A stretch of DNA of 20,907 nt from a virus, in the IMG/VR virus record IMGVR_UViG_3300044675_003385, positions 1 to 20,907 of that record; one strand, written 5' to 3'. A program made the position numbers and the translations under genes. The notes below the pieces were generated by a model. The model saw only the letters and a program-made list of their open reading frames with translations. It did not search any database and was not told the DNA's origin. Of the stretch, positions 1 to 4,930 are shown piece by piece; the first letter of the stretch is position 1; each line of letters opens with the position of its first letter.

Positions 1-155
1 TTAATTAACTCTAAAATGTAGGTAATTGCACCATCTGACAAACCACAAGCATTTTTAGTTTTTGCTGTTAATCGGTTAATTTGTGAAGCGGTAAACAAAT
101 TTTTTCTAAACTGTTTCCAATCTTCTCGAGTTTCATAAATAAATCTTTCTATCAT
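1..155 (-). CDS. YqaJ-type viral exonuclease/recombinase, 5' part only
   Basis: This is the first 51 codons of a gene that runs off the left edge. The ATG at 155 overlaps the TGA of the upstream annealing-protein gene (ATGA junction), and a GGAG motif sits about ten bases before it, so the start is well supported. The N-terminus contains REDWKQFRKNLFTASQI (residues 10-26), which resembles the opening motif of YqaJ and lambda-exonuclease-like proteins (Arg...Trp...Arg...Thr-Ala-Ser). Those enzymes are PD-(D/E)XK 5'-3' exonucleases that make single-stranded tails for a partner annealing protein. The catalytic acidic residues would lie outside the window and cannot be checked. The neighbour, a Rad52-like protein, fits the usual SSAP plus exonuclease pair. 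Confidence 0.72.
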   Translation of the reverse strand, partial: MIERFIYETREDWKQFRKNLFTASQINRLTAKTKNACGLSDGAITYILELI

Positions 156-697
156 GCTAGTTTCTCCTTATTACTTTTGATAAAATTTAAAGTTTCAGCA
201 TCAGGCTTAAATTCTACTACATCACGTCTATTTAAGTTAGCCCCAAACAAACTACCGAACATATCACAAGCATCTTTTATAGCTGTTGTTTTAGCTATTG
301 GCAAAGCCATAATTACAGCCCCTTTATTTATGTTTGACAAATCAAGGTTTAAATTTCCACTATCTTTTTTAGTTTGCAATTCGCAAGCACCTACACCATC
401 ATGATAATTCCATTCGTTGGTAACTGGGTGCAAATAATGAACTCTAACATGAACTTCAATTGCATTGAATAATTGGGCAGTTTTTAAAACTTCAATTCGG
501 TACTGCTTAAAAATCTTACGTAATAGATGCTCAATTTTATCAATTGGCAAATAATTGTAATCCTTAATATAAGGATGTCTTTTAATCCACGTTTGAGGTG
601 GTTGCTGACTTAATAATAAGTTCAAAGCATCGTTTTTGTAGCTTAATTCTAAATCTTCGGTCAAATCTAGAATAGTTGGCAGTTTTCTGTTTTCCAT
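152..697 (-). CDS. Rad52/DdrA-like single-strand annealing protein (SSAP)
   Basis: The product has 181 residues when started at the ATG at 697. An in-frame TTG at 718 would add seven residues, but the A-rich run directly before the ATG favours 697. Residues 75-160 resemble the Rad52-family SSAP core: alternating beta strands (EVHVRVHYLHP), a YHDGVGACE turn near residue 98, then a Lys/Ala/Asp-rich helix near 126-157 (KGAVIMALPIAKTTAIKDAC) ending in MFGSLFGANLNRRD, which parallels the 'AlKRAlrxFG' segment of Rad52 and DdrA. Such proteins form rings on single-stranded DNA and pair complementary strands in phage recombination. The gene is read from promoter B and is coupled by ATGA to the YqaJ-like nuclease. 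The assignment rests on fold-like motif reading, and an Erf or RecT relative remains possible. Confidence 0.66.
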   Translation of the reverse strand: MENRKLPTILDLTEDLELSYKNDALNLLLSQQPPQTWIKRHPYIKDYNYLPIDKIEHLLRKIFKQYRIEVLKTAQLFNAIEVHVRVHYLHPVTNEWNYHDGVGACELQTKKDSGNLNLDLSNINKGAVIMALPIAKTTAIKDACDMFGSLFGANLNRRDVVEFKPDAETLNFIKSNKEKLA

Positions 698-721
698 ATT
701 TTTTTTATTGTCTTGCAAATA

Positions 722-979
722 TTAGTTACATTCAATTTTAGACATTTGAACAGTATATTTTCCAGCTAAGTGAACTAATTGAGCCGCTTTTGGTATCCAC
801 TGATGAATAGTTGATAACCCAGTTTCTTTACGACCATAAATGTTGTTTATTTCGCCTTTTTGAAAAAAAGTATAAGCCATGTTAAATGCTTGTGACTTAT
901 TGTTAGCTAAAATTTCAACTGTAATAGTTTCAGTGTTGTTTTTTTTAGTTCCGTTTAGTTTTAATGTGTAAGTTTTCAT
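722..979 (-). CDS. Uncharacterised early protein, 85 aa
   Basis: First gene after promoter B, with about 18 bases of leader if transcription starts just after the -7 box. I do not recognise a family. The N-terminal 30 residues are strand-like and Thr/Lys-rich (MKTYTLKLNGTKKNNTETIT), followed by a helix-like stretch (SQAFNMAYTFFQKGEIN) and a mixed C-terminal half without cysteine pairs or membrane segments. Its operon partners are the Rad52-like SSAP and the YqaJ-like nuclease, so a role in recombination or DNA handling is possible, but this is only guilt by association. The ATG at 979 is the sole reasonable start. Confidence 0.7.
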   Translation of the reverse strand: MKTYTLKLNGTKKNNTETITVEILANNKSQAFNMAYTFFQKGEINNIYGRKETGLSTIHQWIPKAAQLVHLAGKYTVQMSKIECN

Positions 980-1002
980 AATGTTTTCCGTTTATTGTGA
1001 TA

Positions 1003-1033
1003 CAAATATAGTATTACTAATTGTAATACCAAA
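1003..1033 (-). promoter_or_regulatory. Early promoter B (recombination operon) with paired GTAWTAC boxes
   Basis: On the minus strand TTTG (1033-1030) is followed by exactly 19 bases and then TATATTTG (1010-1003). This matches the Bacteroidota primary sigma-factor promoter (TTTG, about 19-21 bases, TAnnTTTG). The spacer is made entirely of GTATTAC, five bases, GTAATAC, an inverted pair that fills the gap between the two promoter elements. A regulator binding there would block polymerase. The expected transcript starts near 997, just before the ATG at 979. Confidence 0.78.
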
Positions 1034-1075
1034 CATTATTTTTAACAATACTGAAAATCAGCCAATTAAAATTAT

Positions 1076-1303
1076 TTATTTGTATAAATTAACTATAAAT
1101 CGCTCGTTTTCTATGCCTGCATCGTGCCATTCTATACGTGCAATGGCTAGGGCTTTAAAGTCATCTTCGGTGCTATCGTCACGATTGCAAATAACTTTTA
1201 AATTGTCGTAAATTTCCTTTTTACTTTCAACTTTTGCGGACATTTCCTCACGTTGTCGCCTAGTTTCGCTAATTTCTTCGATTGTTGGCCTATATCTGCT
1301 CAT
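1076..1303 (-). CDS. Uncharacterised early protein, 75 aa, charged and helical
   Basis: No recognised family. Residues 7-40 are rich in Glu, Arg and Lys (EEISETRRQREEMSAK) and look like one long amphipathic helix or short coiled coil. The rest is acidic (RDDSTEDDFKALAIARIEWHDAG). No membrane segment or signal peptide is present. The start overlaps the end of the upstream gene by 14 bases, which supports it as the last gene of the promoter A operon. It is followed by about 40 bases before promoter B, and I see no convincing terminator there, so read-through into the recombination genes is possible. Confidence 0.68.
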   Translation of the reverse strand: MSRYRPTIEEISETRRQREEMSAKVESKKEIYDNLKVICNRDDSTEDDFKALAIARIEWHDAGIENERFIVNLYK

Positions 1304-1529
1304 TTAGTTGTCTAATTAGTTGTTTAATTTGCTCTTTTTGAAGTTCAATTTGATTTTCTTTTTGATTGATTTTAGCGTTTAAATTATCGTTATTATAGTC
1401 AACAAACCAAAAACTATTATTGATTGTTATGTGATGGTTTAATGTCGCTATATCCTCGTTTAAAATTGTTATTTGCTCAATACATTTGCGGATATTATAC
1501 GTTAATTCAATTATCTTTTTAATCTGCAT
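1290..1529 (-). CDS. Uncharacterised coiled-coil early protein, 79 aa
   Basis: A Gln-, Asn-, Ile- and Leu-rich helical protein. Heptad-like hydrophobic spacing is visible from residue 5 to 35 and again from residue 52 to 79 (ENQIELQKEQIKQLIRQLNE), separated by an aromatic stretch (NNSFWFVDYNNDN), so an antiparallel helical hairpin or oligomer is likely. It overlaps the upstream gene by 11 bases and the downstream gene by 14 bases, typical of tightly packed phage early operons. Function unknown. Confidence 0.68.
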   Translation of the reverse strand: MQIKKIIELTYNIRKCIEQITILNEDIATLNHHITINNSFWFVDYNNDNLNAKINQKENQIELQKEQIKQLIRQLNEQI

Positions 1530-1770
1530 ACTCCTTAATGCTAAAAGGTTGGTCCATTTTAATTAATGCAGTTCGGCTATCTTGTATTTTTTCAGCATAC
1601 CATTCATTTGCAATGCTTAAACTATTTGCATAAGAAAGAGCCGTTGTTTTGCTTCTCTCATGGTTAGTTACTACCATGTATTCGCCTATATCGTTACGCT
1701 GCAAACTAACTGTAATAGGGCTTAAATTCTCACTTATTGGAGTGATTACTGTTCTTTTTATTAATTCCAT
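1519..1770 (-). CDS. Uncharacterised early protein, 83 aa
   Basis: Not a family I recognise. The first half looks beta-rich (ELIKRTVITPISENLSPITV, then EYMVVTN) and the second half helical (TTALSYANSLSIANEWYAEK), ending with a short acidic tail. The alternation suggests a small alpha/beta fold. There are no catalytic-looking motifs and no membrane segment. The ATG at 1770 lies five bases after the upstream stop, within an A-rich leader, consistent with translation as part of the promoter A operon. Confidence 0.66.
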   Translation of the reverse strand: MELIKRTVITPISENLSPITVSLQRNDIGEYMVVTNHERSKTTALSYANSLSIANEWYAEKIQDSRTALIKMDQPFSIKEYAD

Positions 1771-1775
1771 GTTAT

Positions 1776-1997
1776 TTATTTTTTAAAGGTTTCGTTATAG
1801 TATTGTTCTGCCATTCTATTATAGAATTTACTTGGTCTATCAGATTGTTGGTCGCTTCGGGCATCTCTATAAGCATCAATTATCTGTTCTTTCTCCATTG
1901 CTTTAGCTTGCTGATATACAACTGTGTTCTTAATGTCAATCTTAATGTGGTGGTTTTCTAATTCATTAACTAACCATTCTACTGCTGTTAATTCCAT
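1776..1997 (-). CDS. Conserved-type small Bacteroidota phage protein, 73 aa
   Basis: The layout (MELTAVEWLVNELENHHIKI, then QAKAMEKEQIIDAYRDA, then RMAEQYYNETFKK) resembles a short family I associate with Bacteroidota phages and prophages, built of an N-terminal helix, a linker and a second helix ending in AEQYYNETF. No function is known to me. The ATG at 1997 lies inside the preceding gene (10-base overlap). The highly charged helical composition suggests a soluble protein that binds a partner or nucleic acid, but nothing in the sequence proves this. Confidence 0.7.
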   Translation of the reverse strand: MELTAVEWLVNELENHHIKIDIKNTVVYQQAKAMEKEQIIDAYRDARSDQQSDRPSKFYNRMAEQYYNETFKK

Positions 1998-2224
1998 GTT
2001 CTAGGTTGTGTTATTAAATTTAAAGTAACTGTTATATTGTTCACCAATAAATCGGCTTGTTTTTTCTTAAACAAATTGTTTTGCTCAATAGCGTAATTCC
2101 TAAGTCTGCTTATTTTCTCAAACCTTGTTTTGAGTTGGTCCACTCTTGAAACCTTTGGCGTTTCTATTTCCCTTGCATTTCTTAAAAATTGTTTTAATTT
2201 TGCAGGTGTAAAAATGTTTTCCAT
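1988..2224 (-). CDS. Uncharacterised basic early protein, 78 aa
   Basis: Strongly basic, mostly helical protein (PAKLKQFLRNAREIETPKVS, DQLKTRFEKISRLRNYAI). The net positive charge fits nucleic-acid contact, but no helix-turn-helix or zinc motif is visible. The ATG at 2224 is preceded by a run of seven A residues, the same leader type that precedes the SSAP start at 697. It overlaps the next gene by 10 bases. Function unknown. Confidence 0.68.
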   Translation of the reverse strand: MENIFTPAKLKQFLRNAREIETPKVSRVDQLKTRFEKISRLRNYAIEQNNLFKKKQADLLVNNITVTLNLITQPRTWN

Positions 2225-2237
2225 ATTTTTTTATTAT

Positions 2238-2474
2238 CTACTTAGAGGGCTGCTTAATTGCGGCTCTTTTTGTTTCTACATAAATCTTAGCTTTTGGATT
2301 TAGCTTTAAAGTTTCTTTAATTAATGCTGCATAGTTAAGTTCACATAGCTTACTGCTATCGGTTTTAATCAACTTAATTATGTTTTGTTGGGTGCAATTC
2401 ATTTTAATTGCAATTCTGCAGGTCGCTGCATTGTCTGACAATAATCTGTCTTTTATAACGTTGTTTAGTTTCAT
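2238..2474 (-). CDS. Small putative helix-turn-helix protein, 78 aa
   Basis: Residues 14-38 (NAATCRIAIKMNCTQQNIIK and the following LIKTDS) have the spacing of a helix-turn-helix: a helix ending in the hydrophobic IAIKM, a turn at NCT, then a recognition-like helix QQNIIKLIK. The rest is helical and basic with a Lys/Pro-rich tail. It could be a small regulator acting on the paired GTAWTAC boxes of the two early promoters, but this is inference from position only. The family is not recognised with certainty, and a packing-only helical protein is the alternative. The start at 2474 is four bases after the upstream stop. Confidence 0.6.
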   Translation of the reverse strand: MKLNNVIKDRLLSDNAATCRIAIKMNCTQQNIIKLIKTDSSKLCELNYAALIKETLKLNPKAKIYVETKRAAIKQPSK

Positions 2475-2477
2475 GTT

Positions 2478-2669
2478 TTAATCCTCGCTTATTGATACTA
2501 TTAATGATGTGTTGTAAGTTTTTTGTAGCCATTCTTTAAGTGGTGTAATAGCGTTGTTTACTACTTCACGATTTGGCATAAACGGTATTTCTTTTATTTT
2601 TACCGTTGCTAGGTGCTTCCCTTTCATTTCAGGGGCTTCTAAGTCTTGGATGTATATTTTTGCTTTCAT
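2478..2669 (-). CDS. Uncharacterised early protein, 63 aa
   Basis: A short protein with a beta-like N-terminus (MKAKIYIQDL), a basic middle (MKGKHLATVKIKEIPFMPNR) and a helix (NAITPLKEWLQKTYN) before a final strand LIVSISED. Possibly one small alpha/beta domain. No motif is recognised. The ATG at 2669 follows a 56-base spacer that is very A-rich on the coding strand, which fits a Bacteroidota-type translation start. Part of the promoter A operon. Confidence 0.64.
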   Translation of the reverse strand: MKAKIYIQDLEAPEMKGKHLATVKIKEIPFMPNREVVNNAITPLKEWLQKTYNTSLIVSISED

Positions 2670-2725
2670 AATTTTATTTTTTATCGTTTTTCTTCTTCTA
2701 ATATTTCGATTGAATAATTCATATA

Positions 2726-2950
2726 TTAATTTTTTAACAGTACTACATAAGAAATTCCCATACCAGCGTGTACATCAATTAATGATTTTTTACTTTTTAA
2801 TAAGTCTTTTTTTAATTCTGACTCATAATATTTTTTACTTTGAGGTCTAATTCTTTTAATACATTCATCAATAAGTAAATCTATATCGCTACACTCAATA
2901 GTGTAGCGATTATATGATAGATTTTGCGGTGTGTGTGATATACTGACCAT
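2726..2950 (-). CDS. Uncharacterised early protein, 74 aa
   Basis: No recognised family. An acidic region (ECSDIDLLIDECIKRIRPQS) precedes a Lys-rich helix (YYESELKKDLLKSKKS) and a Gly-containing C-terminus (DVHAGMGISYVVLLKN). The ATG at 2950 shares one base with the TAA of the preceding gene (TAATG junction), strong support for the start and for coupling. Function unknown. Confidence 0.66.
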   Translation of the reverse strand: MVSISHTPQNLSYNRYTIECSDIDLLIDECIKRIRPQSKKYYESELKKDLLKSKKSLIDVHAGMGISYVVLLKN

Positions 2951-3168
2951 TATAACAATGATATTAATTGTTTGTAGTAGTGTCTTGAGTTTAAATAAGT
3001 GTTTAAGTAGTCTATCTTTCTGAACTCTTTAGAAAATCTAAGCTCTTTTTTTACTATTTTATTTACTTGGTCTAACTCTTTTTGTATTGATTCTTTTGTC
3101 AATCTATTAGAGTTTTTAAATTGGTTATAAAATTTTATTGCTTTTGCTTTTTGTTCTTGAGTTGTCAT
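2950..3168 (-). CDS. First gene of the early operon, uncharacterised, 72 aa
   Basis: The ATG at 3168 lies about 25 bases downstream of the promoter A -7 box, so this should be the first and most strongly exposed product of early transcription. The protein is helical and basic (EQKAKAIKFYNQFKNSN; KIVKKELRFSKEFRKIDYLN), with many Lys, Asn and Tyr and no cysteine. Phage genes in this place are often host-takeover or regulatory factors, but the sequence shows no family signature. It joins the next gene through a TAATG junction. Confidence 0.68.
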   Translation of the reverse strand: MTTQEQKAKAIKFYNQFKNSNRLTKESIQKELDQVNKIVKKELRFSKEFRKIDYLNTYLNSRHYYKQLISLL

Positions 3169-3192
3169 AATTTCTGTGCCTTAATTGCCTTA

Positions 3193-3223
3193 CAAATGTA
3201 GTAATACTTTCAGTAATACCAAA
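3193..3223 (-). promoter_or_regulatory. Early promoter A with paired GTAWTAC boxes
   Basis: The minus strand carries TTTG (3223-3220), a 19-base spacer, and TACATTTG (3200-3193), a full match to the Bacteroidota promoter pattern. The spacer is GTATTAC, five bases, GTATTAC. It has the same size and layout as in promoter B, but here the second box has the other central base. The box GTAWTAC is itself nearly palindromic, so both versions can be read by the same factor. It lies just after the late terminator and drives the early operon beginning at 3168. Confidence 0.8.
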
Positions 3224-3286
3224 AACAAAATAAAAATAAATCGTAACTTGCTATAAATCAAACAAATATTTTTTATAAAGTGCAAT

Positions 3287-3317
3287 AAAAAAGCCCTCAA
3301 AACTTAATTTAAGGGCT
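3287..3317 (-). terminator. Strong rho-independent terminator ending the late operon
   Basis: On the minus strand AGCCCTTAAA pairs with TTTGAGGGCT across a six-base loop. This gives ten base pairs with one G-T wobble, and a run of six T residues follows immediately. It sits eight bases after the spanin stop codon and upstream of early promoter A, so it separates late from early transcription. Confidence 0.9.
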
Positions 3318-3324
3318 AAATATG

Positions 3325-3741
3325 TTATTGTTTGTTTAACCATTTCCGAATAAACGAAAGCAAAACTAAGATAACTAAAATTAAAGGCAAAATAAACCAA
3401 TAATCAGCAGCTAACTGTTTATACCAAACTAACTTTTTAGTAAGTACTGGCGCTTTAATAAATACTTCCTTTGTATAGAATACTGTATCGCCTTTACATT
3501 TGCCCTCAAGATATATTTTGCCATACTTTTTTATGTATCGAATTTCAATTTTATCTTTAACCAAATAAACCGAGTCAACATCTTGACTAAAAACTGTATC
3601 AACTTGAATACTATCAATAAAAATTGTATCATGAATTACTGTACTAACTTGAACCGTATCTTTGTTGCAAAACTTTTCAATAGCTTGGTTTTTAGTGTAG
3701 CAACTTGACAATAATAGTAAGGCGAATAATAGTTTTTTCAT
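3325..3741 (-). CDS. Unimolecular spanin (u-spanin), outer-membrane lipoprotein with C-terminal membrane anchor
   Basis: The product has 138 residues. Residues 1-14 form a lipoprotein signal (MKKLLFALLLLSSC) with the lipobox LSSC and the predicted lipidated Cys14. Residues 15-112 are a periplasmic stretch rich in Asp, Val and Thr, predicted to be beta-like (DTVQVSTVIHDTIFIDSIQV). Residues 114-131 (YWFILPLILVILVLLSFI) form a transmembrane helix followed by a basic tail. One chain anchored in both membranes is the defining layout of u-spanins, which disrupt or fuse the outer membrane in the last lysis step. The start overlaps the 39-aa gene by ATGA, and a strong terminator follows. The topology is clear, while the exact family is not recognised. 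Confidence 0.82.
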   Translation of the reverse strand: MKKLLFALLLLSSCYTKNQAIEKFCNKDTVQVSTVIHDTIFIDSIQVDTVFSQDVDSVYLVKDKIEIRYIKKYGKIYLEGKCKGDTVFYTKEVFIKAPVLTKKLVWYKQLAADYWFILPLILVILVLLSFIRKWLNKQ

Positions 3742-3857
3742 TTCTTTTTTGGTTTTTGTTTTTCGGTTAATCGCTCTTTTTGCTCACGTTCTTTTTTAGC
3801 GTGTTTATCTTTGATTATAGCCACTATTCTAGCTCTTTCTAAATCTACACTATCCAT
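3738..3857 (-). CDS. 39-aa highly charged peptide coupled to the spanin gene
   Basis: ATG at 3857, TGA at 3740-3738, with the spanin ATG overlapping as ATGA, which supports real translation. The peptide begins MDSVDLERARIVAIIKDKHA and continues almost entirely as Lys, Glu, Gln and Arg, ending KPKKK. It has no membrane segment and no signal. It may only serve to load ribosomes for the spanin, or be a small lysis-timing factor, and nothing in the sequence decides this. It starts 15 bases after a terminator stem-loop and four bases after a promoter-like TATCTTTG box, an unusual setting. Confidence 0.6.
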   Translation of the reverse strand: MDSVDLERARIVAIIKDKHAKKEREQKERLTEKQKPKKK

Positions 3858-3861
3858 GCAG

Positions 3862-3869
3862 CAAAGATA
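3862..3869 (-). promoter_or_regulatory. Candidate -7 promoter element (TATCTTTG)
   Basis: Exact match to TAnnTTTG immediately after the internal terminator and just four bases before the ATG at 3857. A weak upstream TTG is present, but none of the spacings is ideal. If active, the mRNA for the 39-aa peptide and spanin would be nearly leaderless. Chance occurrence in AT-rich DNA is quite possible. Confidence 0.35.
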
Positions 3870-3872
3870 AAT

Positions 3873-3898
3873 AAAAAAGCCCCACAATATGCAAGGCT
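3873..3898 (-). terminator. Internal rho-independent terminator in the lysis cassette
   Basis: On the minus strand AGCCTTGC pairs with GTGGGGCT through eight pairs, three of them wobble pairs, around the loop ATATT, and TTTTTT follows directly. It lies between the 24-aa membrane peptide and the 39-aa/spanin pair, so it probably lets only part of late transcription reach the spanin. Confidence 0.75.
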
Positions 3899-3933
3899 AA
3901 TTTACTTTTTATTTCGGAGTGAAAATTCAAAGA

Positions 3934-4008
3934 TTATTTTTTGAAAAAATATGTATAAATCATTTCAGCTAGTGCAATTACTATTGCTCCAATTATTAAA
4001 ACTATCAT
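3934..4008 (-). CDS. 24-aa transmembrane micropeptide
   Basis: ATG at 4008 overlaps the TGA of the DUF5675 gene as ATGA, and the stop is TAA at 3936-3934. The product is one membrane helix (MIVLIIGAIVIALAEMIYTY) with a short FFKK end. Length and the small, Gly/Ala-containing helix fit a tiny holin, antiholin or lysis-accessory peptide. Such short frames occur by chance in AT-rich DNA, so the coupling junction, hydrophobicity and lysis-cassette position are the only support. The internal terminator follows about 35 bases later. Confidence 0.5.
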   Translation of the reverse strand: MIVLIIGAIVIALAEMIYTYFFKK

Positions 4009-4397
4009 TTGATTGTAATAAATATTTTTTCAGTCTTTGAAATCTTATTTAAAACGCTCATAAATTTAGCATAAGCAGTTCTACTATTGCCAATCATATT
4101 AACTCCCTTAGTAGTTCCTAAAAGTATGCAGCCCTCAGTATCTTTTGAATAATTACCCCAATGAATACGAACGCCCTCAAAGGTAGGTACGTTTAAAAGT
4201 AGTGGCATTTGTTGTTGAAAGCGATTACTAAAATTAATAATAACCTCATATCTACCTTTGGGTATTGCAGTTACGTTTTTTATTTTTACTTCGCGTTCCT
4301 TATCTTCTAAAGTAAAGCAATGGAAAACATCATTTATATAAAGTTTTCCTATTGTACTATCATCTGTTTTAGTTTCTCTAATTACTTTCAGTTCCAT
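4005..4397 (-). CDS. DUF5675-family protein, candidate endolysin
   Basis: The product has 130 residues, matching the layout I know for DUF5675: an N-terminal IGKLYINDVFHCFTLEDKER (residues 16-35), TAIPKGRYEVIINFSNRF (43-60), then LLNVPTFEGVRIHWGN and DTEGCILLG (67-94), with invariant-looking His79, Asn82, Thr87, Gly89 and Cys90. Family function is not established as far as I know. The H..N....T.GC arrangement resembles the active-site Cys motif of L,D-transpeptidase (YkuD) folds, which act on peptidoglycan. Its neighbours are a holin-like gene upstream and a spanin downstream, and no other endolysin is visible in the cassette, so it is the best endolysin candidate. It overlaps the holin-like gene by 20 bases and has no signal peptide. 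Confidence 0.78.
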   Translation of the reverse strand: MELKVIRETKTDDSTIGKLYINDVFHCFTLEDKEREVKIKNVTAIPKGRYEVIINFSNRFQQQMPLLLNVPTFEGVRIHWGNYSKDTEGCILLGTTKGVNMIGNSRTAYAKFMSVLNKISKTEKIFITIK

Positions 4398-4584
4398 TAT
4401 TTTTAACTGTTATTTGTGTAACATATCCACCTATTGCAATCATAGTAGGTATAATTAATTTAGGCCAATCTTTACTGACTACAAATGTTGTAAAATCAAT
4501 AGTTGACCATGCAGTACCAACTGCAACTAATAAGCCTGCTAGTGTGCTTAATTCACTTTTATATTTTGATATAAATTTTTTCAT
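4378..4584 (-). CDS. Holin-like small membrane protein, 68 aa
   Basis: Started at ATG 4584 (68 aa). A TTG at 4617 in the same frame would add 11 residues but lies within the upstream gene and has poorer context. Two hydrophobic segments are visible, residues 13-32 (STLAGLLVAVGTAWSTIDFT) and 40-56 (WPKLIIPTMIAIGGYVT), after a basic amphipathic N-terminus (MKKFISKYKSE). Two short membrane helices with a charged N-terminus fit a class II holin, the pore former that sets lysis timing. It follows the XhlA-like gene and overlaps the DUF5675 gene, which supports a lysis role. No exact family is recognised. Confidence 0.65.
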   Translation of the reverse strand: MKKFISKYKSELSTLAGLLVAVGTAWSTIDFTTFVVSKDWPKLIIPTMIAIGGYVTQITVKNNGTESN

Positions 4585-4585
4585 G

Positions 4586-4930
4586 TTATTTTTTAAAAAA
4601 TGCGTTATAAATTGCAAGGGCTATTCCAGCCAATGCACCCATGGCACCCATTGCCCACATAGTTAATGCTAAACTGCCACTTAGTTTAAATCTTGTTTCA
4701 TCTAATAGCTTCATAAATGCCTCAATCTTTTGGATGCGTGCAAGTATTGTGTTTTGTGGTTCAAAATCATTCTTAAATAGTGCTATACTTAACTGCTCAA
4801 TTTGCTTAGTCAAAATTTGTACTGTTTCATCTCGCCTTTGTGCTAACATTTCAGCGTGTTCAATTGATTTTCTAAGGCTGTTAATGTCGTTTGTTAGCTT
4901 AATAAATATTAGTTCTTCTTCCTGCCCCAT
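4586..4930 (-). CDS. XhlA-like coiled-coil protein with C-terminal membrane anchor, 114 aa
   Basis: Residues 5-75 form a predicted coiled coil (IKLTNDINSLRKSIEHAEML and KQIEQLSIAL). Residues 85-111 are one strongly hydrophobic helix with Gly and Ala (SLALTMWAMGAMGALAGIAL), ending in Lys-Lys. Coiled coil plus one C-terminal transmembrane helix is the layout of haemolysin XhlA-type proteins encoded with phage holins. It overlaps the upstream membrane-protein gene by 22 bases, and the holin-like ATG at 4584 follows its stop directly. A role as a holin partner or second holin is inferred. A different membrane-tethered virion protein cannot be excluded. Confidence 0.62.
   Translation of the reverse strand: MGQEEELIFIKLTNDINSLRKSIEHAEMLAQRRDETVQILTKQIEQLSIALFKNDFEPQNTILARIQKIEAFMKLLDETRFKLSGSLALTMWAMGAMGALAGIALAIYNAFFKK

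Noticed and set aside
1034-1075. Terminator between the early operon and promoter B
   Set aside because: No stable stem followed by a T run was found; only weak AT-rich pairing.
2681-2722. 13-codon frame (MNYSIEILEEEKR) in the spacer before the 63-aa early gene
   Set aside because: Too short and with no overlap or conservation evidence; it fits a plain A-rich leader.
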